A stretch of 6,544 nucleotides of DNA, from contig CAKOLP010000053.1 in the NCBI GenBank assembly GCA_934096025.1, forward strand, positions 1-6,544, written 5' to 3'. The translations under genes were made by a program, and so were the position numbers. How positions within the stretch are numbered: the first letter of the stretch is position 1; the number at the start of each line of letters is the position of its first letter. The stretch is from an uncultured Bacilli bacterium. GTDB taxonomy: Bacteria > Bacillota_I > Bacilli_A > RF39 > UBA660. The notes under the pieces were generated by a model. It did not search any database, was not told the origin of the DNA, and saw only the letters and a program-made list of their open reading frames with translations. This document shows, one piece after another, positions 5,656 to 6,544 of this stretch.

Positions 5656-6544
5656 ATGGAAAATAAGTATTTACCAATAGGTACTGTATGTAGCTTAAAA
5701 AATACTAACAAAAAGATAATGATTATTAGTTATTTTTCTATTGAATACAACAATAATGCAGTTATGTATGACTATAAGGGTTGTGTTTATCCAGAAGGAT
5801 TACTATTACCACAACAGGCCATTTCTTTTAATCATACTGATATCATCTCAATAGATTATATGGGATATAAGAATGAGCAGTACCAAGTATTTAACGATAA
5901 CTTAAATCGTGAAAAACAGACAGATACTAATTATGAAACTAAACCAGTACTTAAAAATTTTCAATTTGATGAAAATGGTGTAGTAATTTTTGATCCAACT
6001 GTTCCAGAAGAATCCAATAGCGTTATCTCTAACGAAACTATTTCTAATCCATTTCAAGTAAATGAATTGACACCAAAAATTGAAGAAAAAACAAATATTT
6101 TTGATAGATATAAATTTGATGAGAATGGCGTAGTTATAAGTGATGAGACGGTCAGTCAACCACCTAGATATACATTTGATGAAAATGGTTTTGTAATAGG
6201 TGATAATACTGTTACAGAAGAAGTTCCTGTCCAAAATCAAGGAACAAATTCAAAGTATCAGTTTGATGAAAATGGTACAGTAATAAGTGATGGTACTGTT
6301 ACAGAAGAAGTTCCTGTTCAAAATCAAGGAACAAATTCAAAGTATCAGTTTGATGAAAACGGTATGGTAATAAGTGATAATACTGTTACAGAAGAAGTTC
6401 CTGTCCAAAATCAAGGAACAAATTCAAAGTATCAGTTTGATGAAAACGGTATGGTAATAAGTGATGGTACTGTTACAGAAGAAGTTCCTATCCAAAATCA
6501 AGGAACAAGTTCAAAGTATCAGTTTGATGAAAATGGTACAGTAA
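5656..6544 (+). CDS. DUF4176 protein with C-terminal tandem repeats, 3' end outside the window
   Basis: The frame is open from ATG 5656 to the window edge (296 full codons). Residues about 4-75 match DUF4176, a family of unknown function commonly beside type VII substrates. The signature elements are 'YLPIGTVCSLKN', 'KKIMIISY' and 'MYDYKGCVYPEG'. A variable linker follows (80-100), then copies of the motif YxFDENGxVIxDxTV. The first two, from residues 101 and 151, are short. From residue 171 the unit is 29 residues, joined by a linker 'TEEVP(V/I)QNQGT(N/S)S'. Known DUF4176 proteins are typically little more than the domain, so the repeat tail is unusual. It has no signal peptide or membrane span and is acidic. 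The start has a purine-rich AGAGGGGA (5643-5650) upstream and follows the previous gene by 28 bases. It is probably the last or a late member of the operon. The FDENG core recalls cell-wall-binding repeats, but the Trp residues of those are absent. Confidence 0.75.
   Translation, partial: MENKYLPIGTVCSLKNTNKKIMIISYFSIEYNNNAVMYDYKGCVYPEGLLLPQQAISFNHTDIISIDYMGYKNEQYQVFNDNLNREKQTDTNYETKPVLKNFQFDENGVVIFDPTVPEESNSVISNETISNPFQVNELTPKIEEKTNIFDRYKFDENGVVISDETVSQPPRYTFDENGFVIGDNTVTEEVPVQNQGTNSKYQFDENGTVISDGTVTEEVPVQNQGTNSKYQFDENGMVISDNTVTEEVPVQNQGTNSKYQFDENGMVISDGTVTEEVPIQNQGTSSKYQFDENGTV
6166..6544 (+). repeat. 87-bp in-frame tandem repeat array
   Basis: Units begin at 6166, 6253, 6340, 6427 and 6514 (the last is cut by the window edge), each exactly 87 bases or 29 codons. 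The last units are nearly identical in DNA, with a few differences such as GATAAT/GATGGT and GTC/GTT/ATC. The GATAAT and GATGGT forms alternate unit by unit, hinting at duplication of a two-unit block. Two older, diverged and shorter copies of the protein motif lie upstream at about 5956-6003 and 6106-6165. Unit number is likely variable, and the array may be misassembled in short-read data. Confidence 0.9.

Noticed and set aside
5902..6240. A minus-strand open frame of 112 residues
   Set aside because: It lies entirely within the DUF4176 gene, has aromatic and Ile-rich low-quality sequence from the complement of AT-rich codons, and has no sensible ribosome site. The same applies to minus-strand frames at 3712-3921 and 4700-4999.
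6166..6544. CRISPR array
   Set aside because: The 87-bp units are contiguous, in-frame coding repeats with no unique spacers.
5956..6544. Choline- or cell-wall-binding repeats because of the YxFDENG core
   Set aside because: The usual Trp-rich 'W...G.WYYF' elements are absent, the linker is Gln/Glu/Pro-rich, and no export signal is present. Kept only as a faint resemblance.

Overview
The window is AT-rich (clearly below one third G+C by eye) and reads entirely on the + strand. Purine-rich Shine-Dalgarno sites precede nearly every gene, promoters are sigma-A-like, tryptophan is encoded only by TGG, and TAA, TAG and TGA all look like stops. This fits a low-GC Bacillota (Bacilli-type) bacterium using the standard bacterial code. 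It is probably an uncultured host-associated lineage, but the sequence does not give a species. The content is part of a type VIIb (ESX/Ess/Yuk-like) secretion locus.

Layout: bases 1-447 hold the C-terminal end of an EssC/YukBA-type secretion ATPase, overlapped by a small ubiquitin-like EsaB/YukD gene (437-691). A hairpin terminator (694-723) closes this core-machinery unit. A probable promoter (750-780) then drives two genes of no recognised family. One is a 252-residue soluble protein with HEIRH plus an ExxANxFA motif (799-1557). The other is a 536-residue lipoprotein with a LISGC lipobox and an HESNH motif (1638-3248). Both look like zinc metallopeptidases (gluzincins), one inside and one outside the membrane.

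A strong consensus promoter (3299-3328), preceded by a small inverted repeat, opens the third unit. This is a run of small helical-hairpin proteins of the WXG100/ESAT-6 type or resembling it: 3364-3669 (no W or G in the motif), 3695-4003 (WQG) and 4013-4486 (extended, no WXG). A long hairpin terminator (4496-4545) follows. After it come a coiled-coil protein with no visible ribosome binding site (4560-5003), another WXG100 protein with WVG (5030-5317), a small helical protein (5319-5627), and a DUF4176 protein (5656 to the window edge). The DUF4176 protein carries a C-terminal array of 29-residue (87-bp) tandem repeats that runs out of the window.

How it fits together (inference): EssC powers export and recognises substrates, EsaB is an accessory factor, and the small hairpin proteins are secreted substrates or partners that pair and bring cargo to EssC. 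The DUF4176 protein is a family repeatedly found beside such substrates. The two metallopeptidases sit between machinery and substrates, so they may process or quality-control secreted proteins. The internal terminator could set a high-to-low expression step between the first three and last four small genes. The most unusual items are the paired metallopeptidases, the repeat-tailed DUF4176 protein, and the terminator followed by a start codon without a Shine-Dalgarno site.
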